The notes under the pieces were generated by a model, which did no database searches, was not told the origin of the DNA, and was given only the letters and a program-made list of their open reading frames with translations. From positions 1-64,000 of the forward strand of contig JAHLWZ010000844.1 in NCBI GenBank assembly GCA_020536535.1: a stretch of DNA of 64,000 nucleotides, given 5' to 3'. The position numbers were made by a program, and so were the translations under genes. The stretch's first letter is position 1. Each line of letters begins with the position of its first letter. Source of the stretch: Pelomyxa schiedti. Its lineage: Eukaryota > Evosea > Pelobiontida > Pelomyxidae. Of the stretch, positions 20,389-36,478 are shown in pieces.

Positions 20389-23300
20389 CTAACAAGCATC
20401 GATCAGTTCCTCAAGGACACTGATGACGGTCAAGAAGGCTAGGGAAAGGTTAGGGTGAGAAGCGGAGATGAAGACGTACAAGGCCTTTCAGATGGCTTCT
20501 GGTCCCAGCAGTCAACAATCAACTGGGCATATTCGGGTGGTGCTGTTGCCGGAATCTCTTCTCTGTTGCCAGCAATTACGAAGGAATCTTTCAAAATGAA
20601 TTTGAGGAATAATGTTTGGGGAGCATACAGAAATCCTTCAGTGATTGATACGGTTGCATTTCAGTGAGGATTTGCCAAAGCATAACCCCGTAACTAAATA
20701 CGTCTGTTTCAACGCCATATTCGTTTGTTCCAGAGAGTACTTCTGCACCGAGTTAACACGAAATTTTCCTTTGGGTTTTTACCTGGAGCCATATCTGAAG
20801 TAGTGGTAGGGGGTAAACATAAGTAATGGATAAAGGTAAGTTTATTAGTGTAAGGTTCACACATATTGGGGTGCCAATTAGGACTGTCATCTGCCGGGCA
20901 GATGCAGCAGTCAGTGCTGGGGAGGCCGAGGTCATCCCTCGTGCACTCACAGTCCGTGATGTGCCAAAATCGGAAACCTGAAAGCATGTGTTTTGACAAT
21001 AAGTTCTCAGTACAAACCTTGCAAGTGAGAACAGCGTGCTTATTTATTGACACCATCAGAACTTGTAATAAATATATCAGTAAGAAAAGCAAGTCCGAGG
21101 GAAGGAGAGATTACTGTTGTCGGGCTGCAAAGGAAATGAATTTTGTGCATAACATCTTAAATAGGAAGACAGAAGTACAAACCTTCAAGTCTCTGTGAAC
21201 CATATTGTTTGCATGCTTTTAAAATTCGTATTATCTTAGAAAAAAGTATCACGAAATAAAATATTACCAAAAAAGACATGGCTGTAAGAAAAAAGCAATT
21301 AGCAACTACTGTTGACTTCAGAAACACACCCAAAGCAATATCCTTCGCAATCTTTAACTTAATTATCCAGGCTAGGTCCTTGTTTTTCTTTTTTTGTTGT
21401 AAGTAATGGAAAAATGGGCCGGAATGACAACTTTTAGTACAGATGACAAGTTCCCCAATGCCATGTACTCCTTGTGTTTTATCCAGTCAGAATTTTTTAA
21501 AAATATGGAAGATATGTATAGGCAATGAGGAATTCTATACTCACTGTTATAATGCATAACTGAGTAAAGGACATCAAACAAAAGTGTAATGAGGATAAAA
21601 AGTAAAGGAGAAAAAAGTCAGAACTCGAGAAAGGGTAAAATTCAGAAACCTTTCGCGGAATTGTCACACTATCATTGGCATGTAAGAAGGAAAAATCAGT
21701 TAAAAGATGTACATACGCTCCAATAAAATTAACAACGTGGGTGTGCCTCAATTGAGTGAGAAGTTTGATCTCTCTAAGAGGGGTAAGGAATGTAGGAATA
21801 CGATCAGTGTGATGAACCTTCTAAATTCAGCAAAAGTCGTTTCAGTAGGATTTTGGTCCTTGAGAAGCTTGATTGCCACAGGAGTGTGACGCCAACTCCC
21901 TCTCCTGTAAAATCATGTGTTAGGTGTATTAAGCGGGAGAGGGCTGCCAACCAAACTGCCGCAAAGCTTCCTTCTCCAATCTTATCCTCAAAAAGCAAAT
22001 CAGTGTAATCAAGCTGACAGGGAATTGTGAGATATTTACAGGAGAAATTTACAAGCTCACTTGCGTTGACAGGCACGTTGTTACTGTGAACTTGATAGAG
22101 TGGCAAAAAGTTGCTTCAGTGTCACTTAAAGTCTTTCTATGACTGAAAACACCAGTTTTATAATCTTCACATACATTAAGAATCAAAATCGGTATGAGTG
22201 AAAGAAACCAGCTGCAATAAGTCCAAACTGAGCATCAATTTTTGTTGTGCAAGACACAACCAGCTTAACCTGAAACTCTGTATCTTTTCCCTATGTACCT
22301 AAGTTATCCAGCCCTCTCTCAAAGAAAATGTTTACCTTGGAGACCACGGATTGAGGTGGGTCAATTGTCAAAGTGTAACGGTCATCAGATGGAATAACAA
22401 AGGAAATCAACATCGTGGTACCACTGTTTTTTACAACGAGTGTATCTGTTACTTCCTATAAGAGTTGGAGGTAAAATAAACAACTCGCGGTTCACTACCT
22501 TATCAATGTCATAAGGCTCAGTTCCACCAAAAGTCAATATAGGGGGTGTTATCTTTTTTTGTTTTGAGGGGAACAATGTAACAAAATAAGTGCATACCAC
22601 TAGACTCGGTGAAGGTGGAAGAAGGGGTAACGAAAACTGTGGGGGGGAAAGAACGGGAGGTAATTTGGACGGTGAACTCGTACGTGCAAGACCATCATCA
22701 CTAATTGGTGACGCATTATAGGTCCTGGACTTTCTTTCTGACATTTTTGCAATAGATTTGCTGTGGTCTAAGCCAAGACGGCGGCTGAATGGACAGAGTT
22801 GCTTCTGTTTATTTTGACAAAAGGAAAAGATTGTGAGGTGTAGTACGGGCTTTTTGGCGTGTGTGTCAGTGGCGATCCAACTTAATGGGCTCCCACAAGG
22901 GACTCCTTCCAGGTCTACATCAAATCCTGCCATTTGTGAGAAAAACAAAGGCGAAAATTTCTCAATGTTTACCTGTGAAAGATGGGACAATCTTCTTGGT
23001 TGAAATTCGTGACTGTGTCCCACTGAGTGACCACACAGAAACGTGGGGAAGTGCGTGGTACGGCGTAATGAAGTCAATGTGGTGCCTATAGTACTGGGCT
23101 CTAAACCTTCCACTTTGAAACAAAGCTGCTGTGTCAATTTTCCGGAAAATGTTCCACACAAGGTCCAAAGGCACCAGGGTGGACAGTGTTGACGCTGATG
23201 TGGGAAGTCTCTGAAGTTCAGGCTTTGTCTCTTCTGATTCTGGTTCCCCTGGTCCAGAGTAACTGAACATCTATGAGGCTAGTACCAGAAAATGCTTTGA

Positions 23301-25346
23301 ACACACCTGGAAAGCACTTCCAACAACTCTGGAGTTCCTCCCGCTTGCGCTTTTAGTATGGGCGATTCACCATATTTGTTTTTGATGTCTGTGTTTAAAT
23401 TGAGATGCTACAAAACATTAGGAAACACACAAGGATTGGCATCAGCCAACATCAACGAATTTATAAAATCCAAACGTACACCCGATATGGTGCATGAATT
23501 CATCAATGCTGTATCACCGGCGTCCGATTGTGCATTTACATCAATTCCTGCTGACAGCAGTGTGTGGAGAAGCTAGTTTATGGTGGTTAAAGGATAAAAA
23601 AACAGAGGTAGGCGTAAGGGACACTTACAGCCGTCGATGTGGAATCGGATTTGAAAGTTTTTGCAAGAAAATGAAGTGCAGTCTGCTTTCTTGTTGTTTG
23701 TTGTAACATGTTTGCACCTTTCTTTATGAGAAATTCCGCGACAGTAAAATGTCCTTGCGAGATTGCTGCCCTTTTGTTTGGGAAAAAGTGTGTTAAAAGT
23801 ATACCAGAGGCATCAAAACGGAACTCATACAGCATTGGTGTCATGTCCAGATCATCCTGCACAATTGAGTGATGAGCCAACTGGGTTAATGAGGGAGAAA
23901 GCTCACACCTTAGGGTCGATATCAGCTCCTCTCTTTAGGAGATCCCCAACAAGGTCACGATTGCCTGCATAAGCGGCAGCATGTAATAGTGTTTGACCAT
24001 CATCTGCCTTTGCATTAATAGTGCCATCCTTGTTTGAGTAAGCAAAGGGGTTAAACAAAAACGGGAATGAGTGATACTTTGATACTTGCATCGATTTTTT
24101 CACCCAAAGGCTTAGTTAAACCTCGTGGCGATGCAAGGATGAGACGTATAGCTTCTTTTAGTGCTGGCGCTGTTGTTGGAGTGACAAATGCTACCCAGCA
24201 CATCTCAAAATTGCCTTCAACTGCAGCTGTGAATCCTAGGAAGGAATATTAAATTGATCTCATGCATGAAATGAGCAACCAGTTTGAGAAGCCGCAATTT
24301 TGGAAGAGGGAACAGTATTGAGGGGTGCTTGCTCTCGGTATCCAAACAACCAAGCAAACACCTTTGGTGAGCTGGGAAATGGGTCATTAAATGTCACTGA
24401 TACAACTCCTCCTGAGGTGGAGTTTGTACGTTGCTGGCCACTTTGCACCATTATTGCTCGAGTGGGTAGATTTGCGAAAATCCCTTCTGCCATTGCAATA
24501 CCAATTTTCACAGTTGCACTGCTGTTAGTATGGGTCAGTGGGATGGATTTCTGTAAAGAAGGCGCACTTTGTCATGGATTCCAATCGCGGAGTCGCAGCG
24601 GCAACAAAAGTGGAATCAGTTGGTGGTGAGCATTGTATTACAATTGAAGGAACCGTAAGAAGTGTCATTTTTGGGGATAAGAGTGGAGAGTGTGCAGGTG
24701 ACAGAGTGCTAGTAGGAGTTGTACTGCTTGGTGGTGTTCGTGGAGACCGTGGTGAAGAGCTGAGAATTGGTGTGCTGGAAGGTGTACGGGGAGTAGGCAC
24801 AGCAAGGAAGGTCGGGCTTGCTCTCGATTCGTCATTTGATTGAGTGTGCTCAGAGAGCATTTGGGGTATCTTGTCCACCTCATAGCAGTAATCCGGTGAG
24901 GGTGTTCGTGTAATAATAGTGGGAGTTGTTGCTTCCGTGGATTTGCGTGAACAATCCGAATCGGCGGACGATTCGCCCGATTTTTCGTGTCCGTGTTTGT
25001 GTCTGTGATGTGATTCCCGTCTGGGTTTGTGGTGCCTGCTTTCGCTAGCTCGTCTTTCGTGCTCCACGTCGTTGGTGTCCGCTACAACCACAACAGGCAC
25101 AGTCACCACACTAGCCGCCGCCGCTGGAGGAGGTGATAACGGCGGCGACGGGGCTTCAACCGCAGGAGCTACGATACGCGTTGGTCCCGAATCGCCGGTG
25201 GTGGTTTCATGTGCAGAATCGTTCGCTTGCGCAGTCGTGATTGTTGTCGCGGGGGTGGTCGTAGCGGTGGCGGCACAGCTGTCTACGTTACACACACCAA
25301 CATGCGGTAGATCCGGTTTGGAGGCACTCCGGTAGCGAACGAGCAT
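20389..25346 (-). CDS. Giant kinase A: H-lectin / ankyrin / H-lectin / MSP-like / TKL kinase
   Basis: A many-exon gene. The first exon (from ATG 25346) encodes a Pro/Ser/Thr-rich, disordered region with a His/Lys/Arg cluster (HHKPRRESHHRHKHGHEKSG). A first H-type-lectin-like domain lies at about 24510-24130 (GVVSVTFNDPFPSSPKVFAW ... GFTAAVEGN). Ankyrin repeats lie at about 24040-23380 (KADDGQTLLHAAAYAGNRDL, SQGHFTVAEFLIKKGANM). A second H-type lectin lies at about 23260-22850 (HIDFITPYHALPHVSVWSLS ... AGFDVDLEG). An MSP/ASH-like beta domain follows near 22560-22230 (PILTFGGTEPYDIDK, IPSDDRYTLTIDP). The kinase (22010-20389) has GEGSFAAVW, VAIKLL, VHRDLK, SDFGTS and, across two small introns, MAPE, so it should be active. 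TKL class is inferred from the glycine loop and activation segment. It converges with the PHP gene. It shares its architecture with the genes at 40027 and 45787. Confidence 0.8.
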
Positions 25347-25399
25347 TTGTTTGATTGCCTTTCTGGAAAAAAAGTACCAAAAGATCATTTATTGGCTGT

Positions 25400-25743
25400 T
25401 CAGGCAGTGCTGCCTCGCTCTGACAATTTTGAAAGGAAATTTGTAGATTCGGAGTAACTTTGGTTATCGTAAAGGCTCTGTGTCTGCAGTGCACACAGCT
25501 TCAGAACTGGCTTGTCATTTGTTGCACAAACTCAAACCCGTGGGATTCTCTCGACGGTTCGGATTGTGACGAGGTCGCTGTGGATGCCGTGGTGCTTGTG
25601 CTTGTGCTTGTTGTTGCGGTTGTGGAGGTTGTTGAGGTGTTTTCGCTTGTGTTTGTGCTGGATGGAATTGTGTGGTTGTCTGTTGGTGATGACGAGGATA
25701 CGGAAAGTGGTGGGGGAGGTGCGACGGTGGCTGCTCCCATCAT
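25400..25743 (-). CDS. Small hypothetical Ser/Thr-rich protein
   Basis: ATG at 25743 (MMGAATVAPPPPLSVSSSS) opens a frame of about 70 mostly Ser/Thr residues. It can be spliced (HGFEF|GTGCAAC...CTGAAG|) to LCALQTQSLYDNQSYSESTN and SKLSERGSTA, ending at 25400. The second half has helical character. It sits in the gap between kinase A and the SNF2 helicase, all on the minus strand. It could instead be a 5' exon of kinase A. No family is recognised. Confidence 0.3.
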
Positions 25744-25980
25744 TCGCTGGTGCCGCTCTTGCGTGGCGAAAACCTGTGGTTGTTTGAGTGAGCGCTAATT
25801 GTTCCCAACTATGGCACAAAGAAGACCTTAGTGCGGTCCAACAGTTCAAGTAGATCGGTGTCACTGATGCAGTGCTCTTCATTGTGTGTCTCTTTGCATA
25901 AAATCTCTGTCAAATCTCTTGTATTAAGTAAGGTCGTGGTTCGACTGCTTGACACTTTTCCATTGAGAGAGGGATAAAGC

Positions 25981-29280
<3,300 letters not shown>

Positions 29281-32200
29281 CTTGACGGTGCTACCTCGTG
29301 GGCAAGGGAAATTAAAATGCAGTTCAGTAGATCACAAGATCTGAATTTGATGATTGAAACAATTCTGCGAAAGGAAATTTTCCAAAACAAGCTTGATACT
29401 GCTTGGCTGGGGCGACTTACGTTTACTGCGGGCTTGAATGTTGAACGAGAACAGACATACAACCAAAGTAAAACCCTGCATGTACTGATGATCAATTAGG
29501 AATACCGGCTGGGTTGATAACGTCGCACAGTGTGGCGAATTGGCTGATTGGCTCCTTCCAAATCGGAGATTTCTGGCCTGTTGCTTTTGTTGGGGTGTCA
29601 CATCACACACTGGGTGTGATGTGGCACAGGGTGCACCTGTTTGGCGGCTCAGACTCGCTGCTGCCCTGTGCACATGGTGCTATCTTGAAAGTGGGAACTG
29701 GATAGCCACGGTTCAAGATATCAGAAGAGCCAGAAGACTCGAGCTCCCCTTTCTTTGTGATGAATGAGGACAGCAGCCGGCGTGTCGGGAGAATGCCGCT
29801 TTTCTGAACCGATTTTGGCACAGGGAAGGACTTCGAGAGCAATGGCAAATGGCTGGTGTGCACAGAAAGCATCCTCGTTCTTCCCCCATTCCGAGCCCCG
29901 CACTCGTGCGAGAGTGTAGCGTCTGAGAGCTGGAGGTGTCCCAAATTGTGGCTGTGTGGTGCTGGAGATTTCTCACCACCGTCTTTTCCAGAAAACCAAA
30001 TAATTACGTCGCTCAGGTGATTCTTCTAGGCTCTAGTATGTCACAGTGGCATGTGATTTTTTGTTGATTTGGAAGCAAGCTTTTCCAGCAGAAGACTGGT
30101 TCCCACAAGGGAGACATTTGCCCTTCCATCTTCCCTTCTTCAGAACATGAAGAAGACGTGGTACTGTTCCCAGGGTATCCTCTGGACGCAACGTACCCTC
30201 TAGTGGGCAATGTGTTCACTGTAGCCCACCTGTGGACCACCACGAGCATCGTAATCATCAACAGAACCAGCTGTTACTTTGGGTTTTTGGCTTTTGAAAG
30301 GGAATCGCCCTCACCCTCACAACAAGCCTGCATCCTGCTCCTCCACTTTTTTTTTTTGGTGAAGTTCCTCTTGTTTATTAACTTAACTTAATTTAGACAC
30401 ATGGGTAAGATTTAAGTTTGTTTTATTTCGTTTTCGTTCATCTCACATCAACACAGGTCATTGAAGATAATGATGAGGAGAAGCGGGCACAGCGGTAGTT
30501 TCCATTTATCTTCTCCATTTTTCTTTTCTCACGTTTGAAAATCAGATGCTGTTTCATAAGTTAGTTGAGAGGCAGACAGGAACAGAGAACCTGGAGGCAG
30601 AAGCAGGTGCACACCCAGAAGAGTGTGTGCAGCTCGGCTCCATTCCACTGGTATTCCTCTTCTTTGAGTCCCCCAATAGACTCACCTCCAATCTCTAGGT
30701 CCTTTCCTGCCCAGGAGAATGGTGTGTGCAGCTCTGCTCCGCTTTCCTTCTCGAGTTCTCACACTCTAGGTAGTGTTGCAACTTGTCGGCGGCTGAGATG
30801 ACCCTGTCATCGCCACGGCAAATCCGTATCGTCACCCATCAGAAGAAAGAACCTGTTCCTCAAATCTATCTCTGCGTTGCTTATCATCCCTGCGATTGTA
30901 GCTGGAGGGACTTTCAACGAAAATCTTGTCATAAAGGCCCTCTCGGTTGCCACTGCTGCAGAGGTTCATCACCCGTTCTCGAGGTCGTATTGCCCAAGTC
31001 TTTAGCAAGTTGAGTTCCAGTTCAGTGGAGAGCCTATTTGGGGAGGCATTGGAAAGGCACAAGGGCTGGATGGACTTCTGCTTCAGATGTTGAGGTTTCG
31101 TGCCTTTCAAATCAAAGACCTTCCACTGGTGGGGAGGCCCTTGTGGATTTGGCCAATGAATTAACTCTCTCCCGGCCAGCAACAATCTCAAAACAAGTTA
31201 CGGAAACGATCCCAAAAAGAAACCCCAGTTACCAGGGAACATAAGATTCTGTCCATGCCGGTAGAATGCGGAGGAAAAAGGTACAATACAGAGCTTCACA
31301 TGAAGGAGCATACAATTCCTGTTGATGTGGAATCGTACCCACGGCTTGCCTTCTGGTTGCATCATCAGTATCTCCAACACCAACATAAGAGAGCTCATGA
31401 AAGAAATATGCAGCGAGGTTACTTCACAAATCCACAGAAGGGTGGCCACTGCTTTTACAAGTGAACTTGCACCGCTCGCTCCCTGCGAACCAAGGAAGCT
31501 TCCTCCTGCACTGCTTTCTCGTGACGAGACTAAAAGGCAACAGTTACTTAAACACCACAATTACCGGGAGCCTCAGTACACAGACGAACTGTAACACGGT
31601 GACCACCAAACCACTGTGACTACCCTCATCAAAGTTGCTCCTTTGCTCCACGTCATTCCCCTTTGTAAGGTGCCACTGTAACCAACAATGCAAGAACCCT
31701 GTTTTTTTGAATTGCTCGACCGGGTGTGTGGCGCAGGGGAAAAGGCACTCGCTACAGCCAGACGGTTCACAAGCTCCAAGTTGGGTTCAGGGAGTGTTTC
31801 CCAACTGAAAGCTAGTTATGGTCACTACTGCCGACTACGAAACAGAACTACAGCCATCATTTCGAACTACCAGAGTGTGGTTCCTCTGGGAGCAAAACTT
31901 TCCGCGCCAAATTTTTTCTGTTTTAAGGGAAAATTTAGAAAAAAGGTAAAAATAACAAAAAAAAGAAGGGCAGCTGGGGAAGGCTACCGGCAAAGAGGTG
32001 GCAGACAACAGCGGTGCAGTTTGGAGCGGTGGTGCATTTTGGAGAGTGGGTGCAGTTCGGAGCGGTGTCAGTGGGTGCATGCAGTGTTTGGGTGCATTTG
32101 GAGCGCATTTGGAGCATTTGGTGCATCATATCATTTTGGGGATAGTATAGAGTGGGAGTGGGTGTATTGTATATTGCAAACCTGATATTCCAGGCGGGGG

Positions 32201-32536
32201 AAAATATTATTAATGCCTCGTGCTCAGCACCACACGATTTCTGAGTCTACCTTTAAGGAAAAGAAAACAAAAAATCGAGTGCTGTTGAGTTTGTTTATCC
32301 CACCCTTTTTACGAACCCTGGTGTTTCTTGTGACGGTTCGGTTATGAAACGGCTTCAACACCCAAATCACAAATGTTCCATCAAAACCCACAACCCGAAA
32401 GGAGTCGAGGACTCTAGGAATAAGAAAAAGGGGGAATTACAAAAAGCTAGCACATTTTGGAAGCTCCAAAACGGTTCCACCAACGGAAGAACAAACCGAA
32501 CTACCTTCCCAACTTAGTTGTTGGAATAAGTTTGTA
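29281..32536. other. 3.2-kb stretch without an identified gene
   Basis: No homology I can name. Short open stretches on the plus strand look partly coding. From about 30090 a frame reads SHKGDICPSIFPSSEHEEDV followed by VLFPGYPLDATYPLVG, then a possible AG at 30458 leads to VIEDNDEEKRAQR and a stop near 30497; the pattern of an acidic segment before VLFPG faintly recalls the C-terminal end of ADP-ribosyltransferase (ART) domains. At 31322-31594 a second frame (LMKEICSEVTSQIHRRVATA) is helix-like. Around 32010-32130 the plus strand is a GGTGCATTTGGAGC-type low-complexity run. These may be fragments of intron-rich or decaying genes. Confidence 0.3.
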
Positions 32537-34611
32537 TCAGTATCCCGTTACGCCCCAAGGGTCAAGTTCAACTACAAAGAGGTACTCCCCACCCATGGAC
32601 TGAAGCCATTCAATGGGAGACATTCGAGTTGCAAATCGCTCCCGTAGCTGGTTGTACAGGACTTGCATTTCCTTCAGCCAAACATCGGGGTCTGGTGGGG
32701 GTGGCACCAGTCTAGGGGGTGGCAGCGGTGCCAAAGCAGTAGAACTTGATTGTGTTGGTGTTGATGCCGCTGTGGAGGATGTGCAAGTGGAAGTGGTTGT
32801 GCTTGTGATTGTAATTGTAATTGGGCTTGTGCTTGCGCTGCTGGTGGCGGCGGCAGCGGTTGTAGTGGATGGTGATGATGGGAGTGTGTGGGTAGCTTTG
32901 GTGTGTTTTGCTATGATGCTTGGGGGTATCACGATGCACTTGTAGCGGAGCTCCGATCGCCCAAAGATGACCTCCCGGAGCAGAGTTTCAAACCCAAGGT
33001 GAAACTCGTGTGGAGGGATTATTGTTAGTACAAAGCAGGGAGCTTCGGGGTCGACTGGGAGTTCTATTGACTTGGATGGGGGTGTTGCGGTAGTTTTTGG
33101 AGGGATGTCGATGATGATTGTGTTCTTTTTTTGGGCTTTTCTTTGTTGGGGACAAGATTGCTGGAATGCCGCTGCAATGTCAAACATGTGTGCCTTGCAT
33201 TCAATTATTGCTGCAACTTTTGGTAACTCGTGCTGAGGTTGTCTGATTGGGGCCGGCCAAACAAGTAAGATAATGTCCGCTTCGCCATCACAGCCAACCC
33301 ACCTCACATTAGTCACTGTTGTGCACCTGTCTTCCTTGAGTCCCAGCTTTTTAAGTGCCAACAAAGCGGCAATGCGCTTACAACGTTGTTCAAGTGACTC
33401 CCCTCTCGTGTTGCAGGAGTGGCCCGCCATAGTATCTACTTGGTTCCATTGGTCGAGGTATGGCTTCAGTGCAGAATACGTTTTTTGCCAGGTAAGCCAT
33501 TGAGGATCCGTCTCTAAGACACGCTCATATTGCGAGAGTGAATGGCGCAGTCCCTCAATGATCTGTTCTTTCTTTGAAAGTATGCTTGCAATCTGTTGTT
33601 CAGGGGTCATATCGGGTTTTGGGGGATCTGAAGATGAAGATGCACTGGACGAATTACTTTTTTGGCGTTTCCCTTGCTTCGAAGTCATTCCCTAACAATT
33701 TACAACACAATTATTGGAGAAAGTAGTGAAAGTGAAATGCCAAGTGAAGGGCATCATATTCGGGAAAAAAAAAAAGAAAAAAAGAAGTGCAGCAAAGAAT
33801 ATAAGATACAAGAATATACCGCGATCATCTGAGCCTTTTTGGCCGAGTTTTCCGCCGTGAGTTCCTTCACGAAACTCTCTTCTTTAGCAAGGTTCTTCCT
33901 GGTCCTCTCCGCCTCCTCCCACAACTTTCCCCTCGGCAGCTTCTCAAAAGCCTCCGCAATGTCGGCGATATTGTCCCCCACACTCGCCCCTATCTCCGCG
34001 AGCGGCACCTCGAGAGCGGCGGCGTTGGCCCTCATGTGGTCGCGCACCCGCTTCCTGACCTCGCCGCGCTCGCCCTCGTCGCTGCCAAACACCCGCGCTG
34101 CGTGCACGAGGAACGCCACCCAGTCGTCGAACGTCTCGCCCGAGTACAGCCCGGTGGGGGGGTACTTCCCCAGGGTCTCCCTCACCCTGGCCCGCAGGCC
34201 CCCCTGCCTGTCTATCACCTGCTCCAGAATCACCTTGGCCATGTGCCCCAGCGGCTCCCCGATCAGCGGCACCGCCGCCGCCGCGGCTCCACCGGCCGCC
34301 ATCGAGGGCGCGCTCGCGGGGGCGGCGCAGGCCCCCGTGGTCTCTCCGGGGGAGGCCGCCGTCATGCGGAGGGAGGACGGGGGGCGGCCCTGCCTCCTGG
34401 TCGCGGTCGATGCGGAGGCCGGGCCCGGAGAGGACGAGGAGGAGTCGAAGAGGGCCTCGAGCTGGAGTTTCTGCTGCGGGTCGACGTGGATGGGCTCGGC
34501 GCTGGTCCAGTAGGCCCCGTAGCTCTGTGTTCGGCTCCTAAGGGCGGTGTGCTCGGTGGCCGCGAGGGGCGGGTGGCCGTGGAGGCCACAGGGGCTACAC
34601 ACTGCTCCCAT
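32537..34611 (-). CDS. PD-(D/E)XK nuclease-like protein with GC-rich N-terminal exon
   Basis: Two exons, 33820-34611 and 32537-33691, join in frame across a 128-bp intron (ATGATCGCG|GTATATTC...TTGTTAG|GGA). Exon 1 begins MGAVCSPCG, a plausible myristoyl/palmitoyl signal, and encodes an Ala/Gly-rich linker and a helical region (LGHMAKVILEQVIDRQGG, ERTRKNLAKEESFVKELTAE). Exon 2 opens with a Lys/Ser-rich segment, a helix (LSKKEQIIEGLRHSLSQYER), then DGEADIILLVW followed by VAAIIECKAHMFDIAAAFQQ. The acidic residue, the E-x-K on a following strand and a downstream helix fit a PD-(D/E)XK fold. A Thr/Ser-rich loop and a C-terminal helix (VWLKEMQVLYNQLRERF) end it. Exon 2 could alternatively be its own gene with ATG at 33688. 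Catalysis is not proven by these motifs. Confidence 0.55.
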
Positions 34612-34746
34612 TCAATCGGCTGGTGCGGCGAGGCGCCTTGAGTGACGAATCGTATTGGTTTGTGATTAATTAACTGGTTAGGCGAACCGCGAAGGAAAAA
34701 AAACAAATTGCAATTGAAGTCTGTGGATAAGGCCCGTCTCGAGGGA

Positions 34747-34972
34747 ATGGATCAAGTTTCGCAGGAAGAAAAACTCCGTGCACTTCTAAAACACAAGGGT
34801 AGCAAAAAGGTAAGGAATTAGTCTAGCCGTTTGTTAGTTTCACATCAACTATAGTACAGATAGTGGCAGGATCAGTGGCAATGTATGTGTCCTGGTGTTT
34901 ATTGCTTTGAGGTGGTTAAAAGGGTTTTGCTTTTATTTTTGTACATTCATACAGGCAGGCTTGTACCAGTGA
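34747..34972 (+). CDS. Possible 26-residue basic peptide, two exons
   Basis: ATG at 34747 starts MDQVSQEEKLRALLKHKGSK, and a GT at 34810 with an AG at 34954 add K-AGLYQ and a stop at 34972. It sits between divergent and convergent neighbours with 136 bp and 5 bp to spare. It could be the tail of a longer gene whose earlier exons I cannot see, or non-coding. The charged, helical composition is the only support. Confidence 0.25.
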
Positions 34973-34977
34973 TCCCT

Positions 34978-36478
34978 TCATGGGAATTGCACATTACTTG
35001 CAGATTCAGATGGCTGAAGGTTACTATAGGCAGCAGGTGACTTGGTTTCCATTGTGTGAACAGCATTTCTTTGTCCCAAAAGCAACATCATTATAATGAG
35101 TGGTATAAGTTCCAGAGTTGTGTAATATGTAAAATCTGAGACGCACATATGAGTATTAGAGTATTTTCTACTAGAGGGTTTTTGCTGGGGCACACCAAAC
35201 CACGAGACGGTTGTAGAAACGTCTCGATTATTTATAGGTGCAACATACAGCTACTGAATGGTTACTTGGCAAAAAAAAAGTTGAAAATAGGTTGAGTGCC
35301 ATACAATGATAAAGGATCGCACAAGAAAACAAATTGTGCACATTAACGATAGTATAACAACACGTTGAAGGACAGTGAGACCTCGTGTATGTATGTTGAA
35401 AGCTTGCATTTGCTTCTTCCGGAACAGCAGTGTACCATATACTAAGAAAGTAATTCCTAGAGCGACATAAATGAGTGCTGTTATCTACCTCAGATGAAAA
35501 AAGCCAGATAAGGGCAAGGAAAACGGTTTAATGAATTGGAGCTGACTCACAAGAGTTGTGGACCAAAATAAAGTCTCAATGACTTCGACTACACACACTT
35601 GAAAGTAGCAAACCAGGTTCCAGAGTAAGGCTCCAAAAAAATATGTATACATAGCTGCATTTAGAATCTGCAACGTTTTTTAATCAGTAAACACTTCTCG
35701 CTCGTACGCACTAAAAGGACAGGTGTGGACTTCCTGTGGGTTGTATGTGCATCAGATATTACTGGTTTCCCATGATACATCTCTGCCCTTTGTAAAAGCA
35801 TAAAAAAAGTGCCATAAATTAATATTATCTTTTCACAGGGGAGGGATGGTACCCACCAGCACATTAGTACTATGAAGTAACATGTAAAAAATAAGAAAGC
35901 GGGAAGGTGCTCAAGCAGTAGTAGCTCTGTAGTGCGGTCAGCTGAGCTGAAGGAATTTAACGGGTGATTTTCCATCCAAGGGAAAGTTACAAAATATACA
36001 ACCCGTCCTGTAGTTCACTTAGAAGGGGTGCTCAATGGAATGGTTACAGTACCAAAGCAGGCAAATATAAATGTAGCATGAAACCAGACCTTGTCACTGA
36101 GTTATTAACAAAACACAAACAACAACATAGATAACAATAAAATGCCACCCACAATACCTGCCATGATGGCCTTGCCGCATTGGAAGCTGACAAAACCCGC
36201 CGAATCAAAGAGACGGCAGAAACTGTAGATAGCAGGAAATAGAATCCGCCAAGTATGTAGTGCAGAACTGCACACAAGTCGGTGATCTGGCCATCATCAG
36301 GCGGGGGCGGGGGTATCGACTCCGAAAATGATGGGACGGGGCTGCGAGGCCCCCAAAACGAAGAAGACGAGCTTGAAAACGACGCGGAGGAGGACAATGC
36401 CGAGGAGACAGAGCCCGAGGACGAAGACAATGATGGGATCGAAAAGGGCAAAAACAACAACACGTCTATGGCCCTCAT
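34978..36478 (-). CDS. THH1/TOM1/TOM3-domain seven-TM membrane protein
   Basis: ATG at 36478 begins MRAIDVLLFLPFSIPSL, then a Ser-rich, Pro-containing stretch. TM segments follow over several exons: ILGGFYFLLSTVSAVSLI, LWVAFYCYLCC, LLLEHLPAFLFFTCYFIVLM, IILIYGTFFMLL, AAMYTYFFGALLWNLVCY, LVSQLQ and a last YYTTLELIPLIIMMLLLG before a short Ser/Pro tail ending at 34978. The join of ...FFTCYFIVLMCW to RAEMYHGKP reproduces the TOM1/TOM3 signature (hydrophobic helix, then W-AE-(I/M)Y). In plants these proteins sit in vacuolar membranes. Here it is probably an endomembrane protein of unknown function. Several introns were not placed exactly. Confidence 0.6.

Noticed and set aside
19324-20395. Arg/Gly-rich plus-frame ORF and a 333-codon minus ORF over the PHP gene
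   Set aside because: These follow from high GC (few stop codons). The PHP frame has the conserved metal motifs; these do not.
20389-25346. Kinase A as a pseudogene because of many internal stops
   Set aside because: All stops fall in short GT-AG introns and catalytic motifs are intact after splicing.
31715-31800. tRNA-like stretch (TGGCGCAGGGG... GTTCACAAGCTCC)
   Set aside because: The B-box does not fit GGTTCGANTCC and I could not form the acceptor and T stems.
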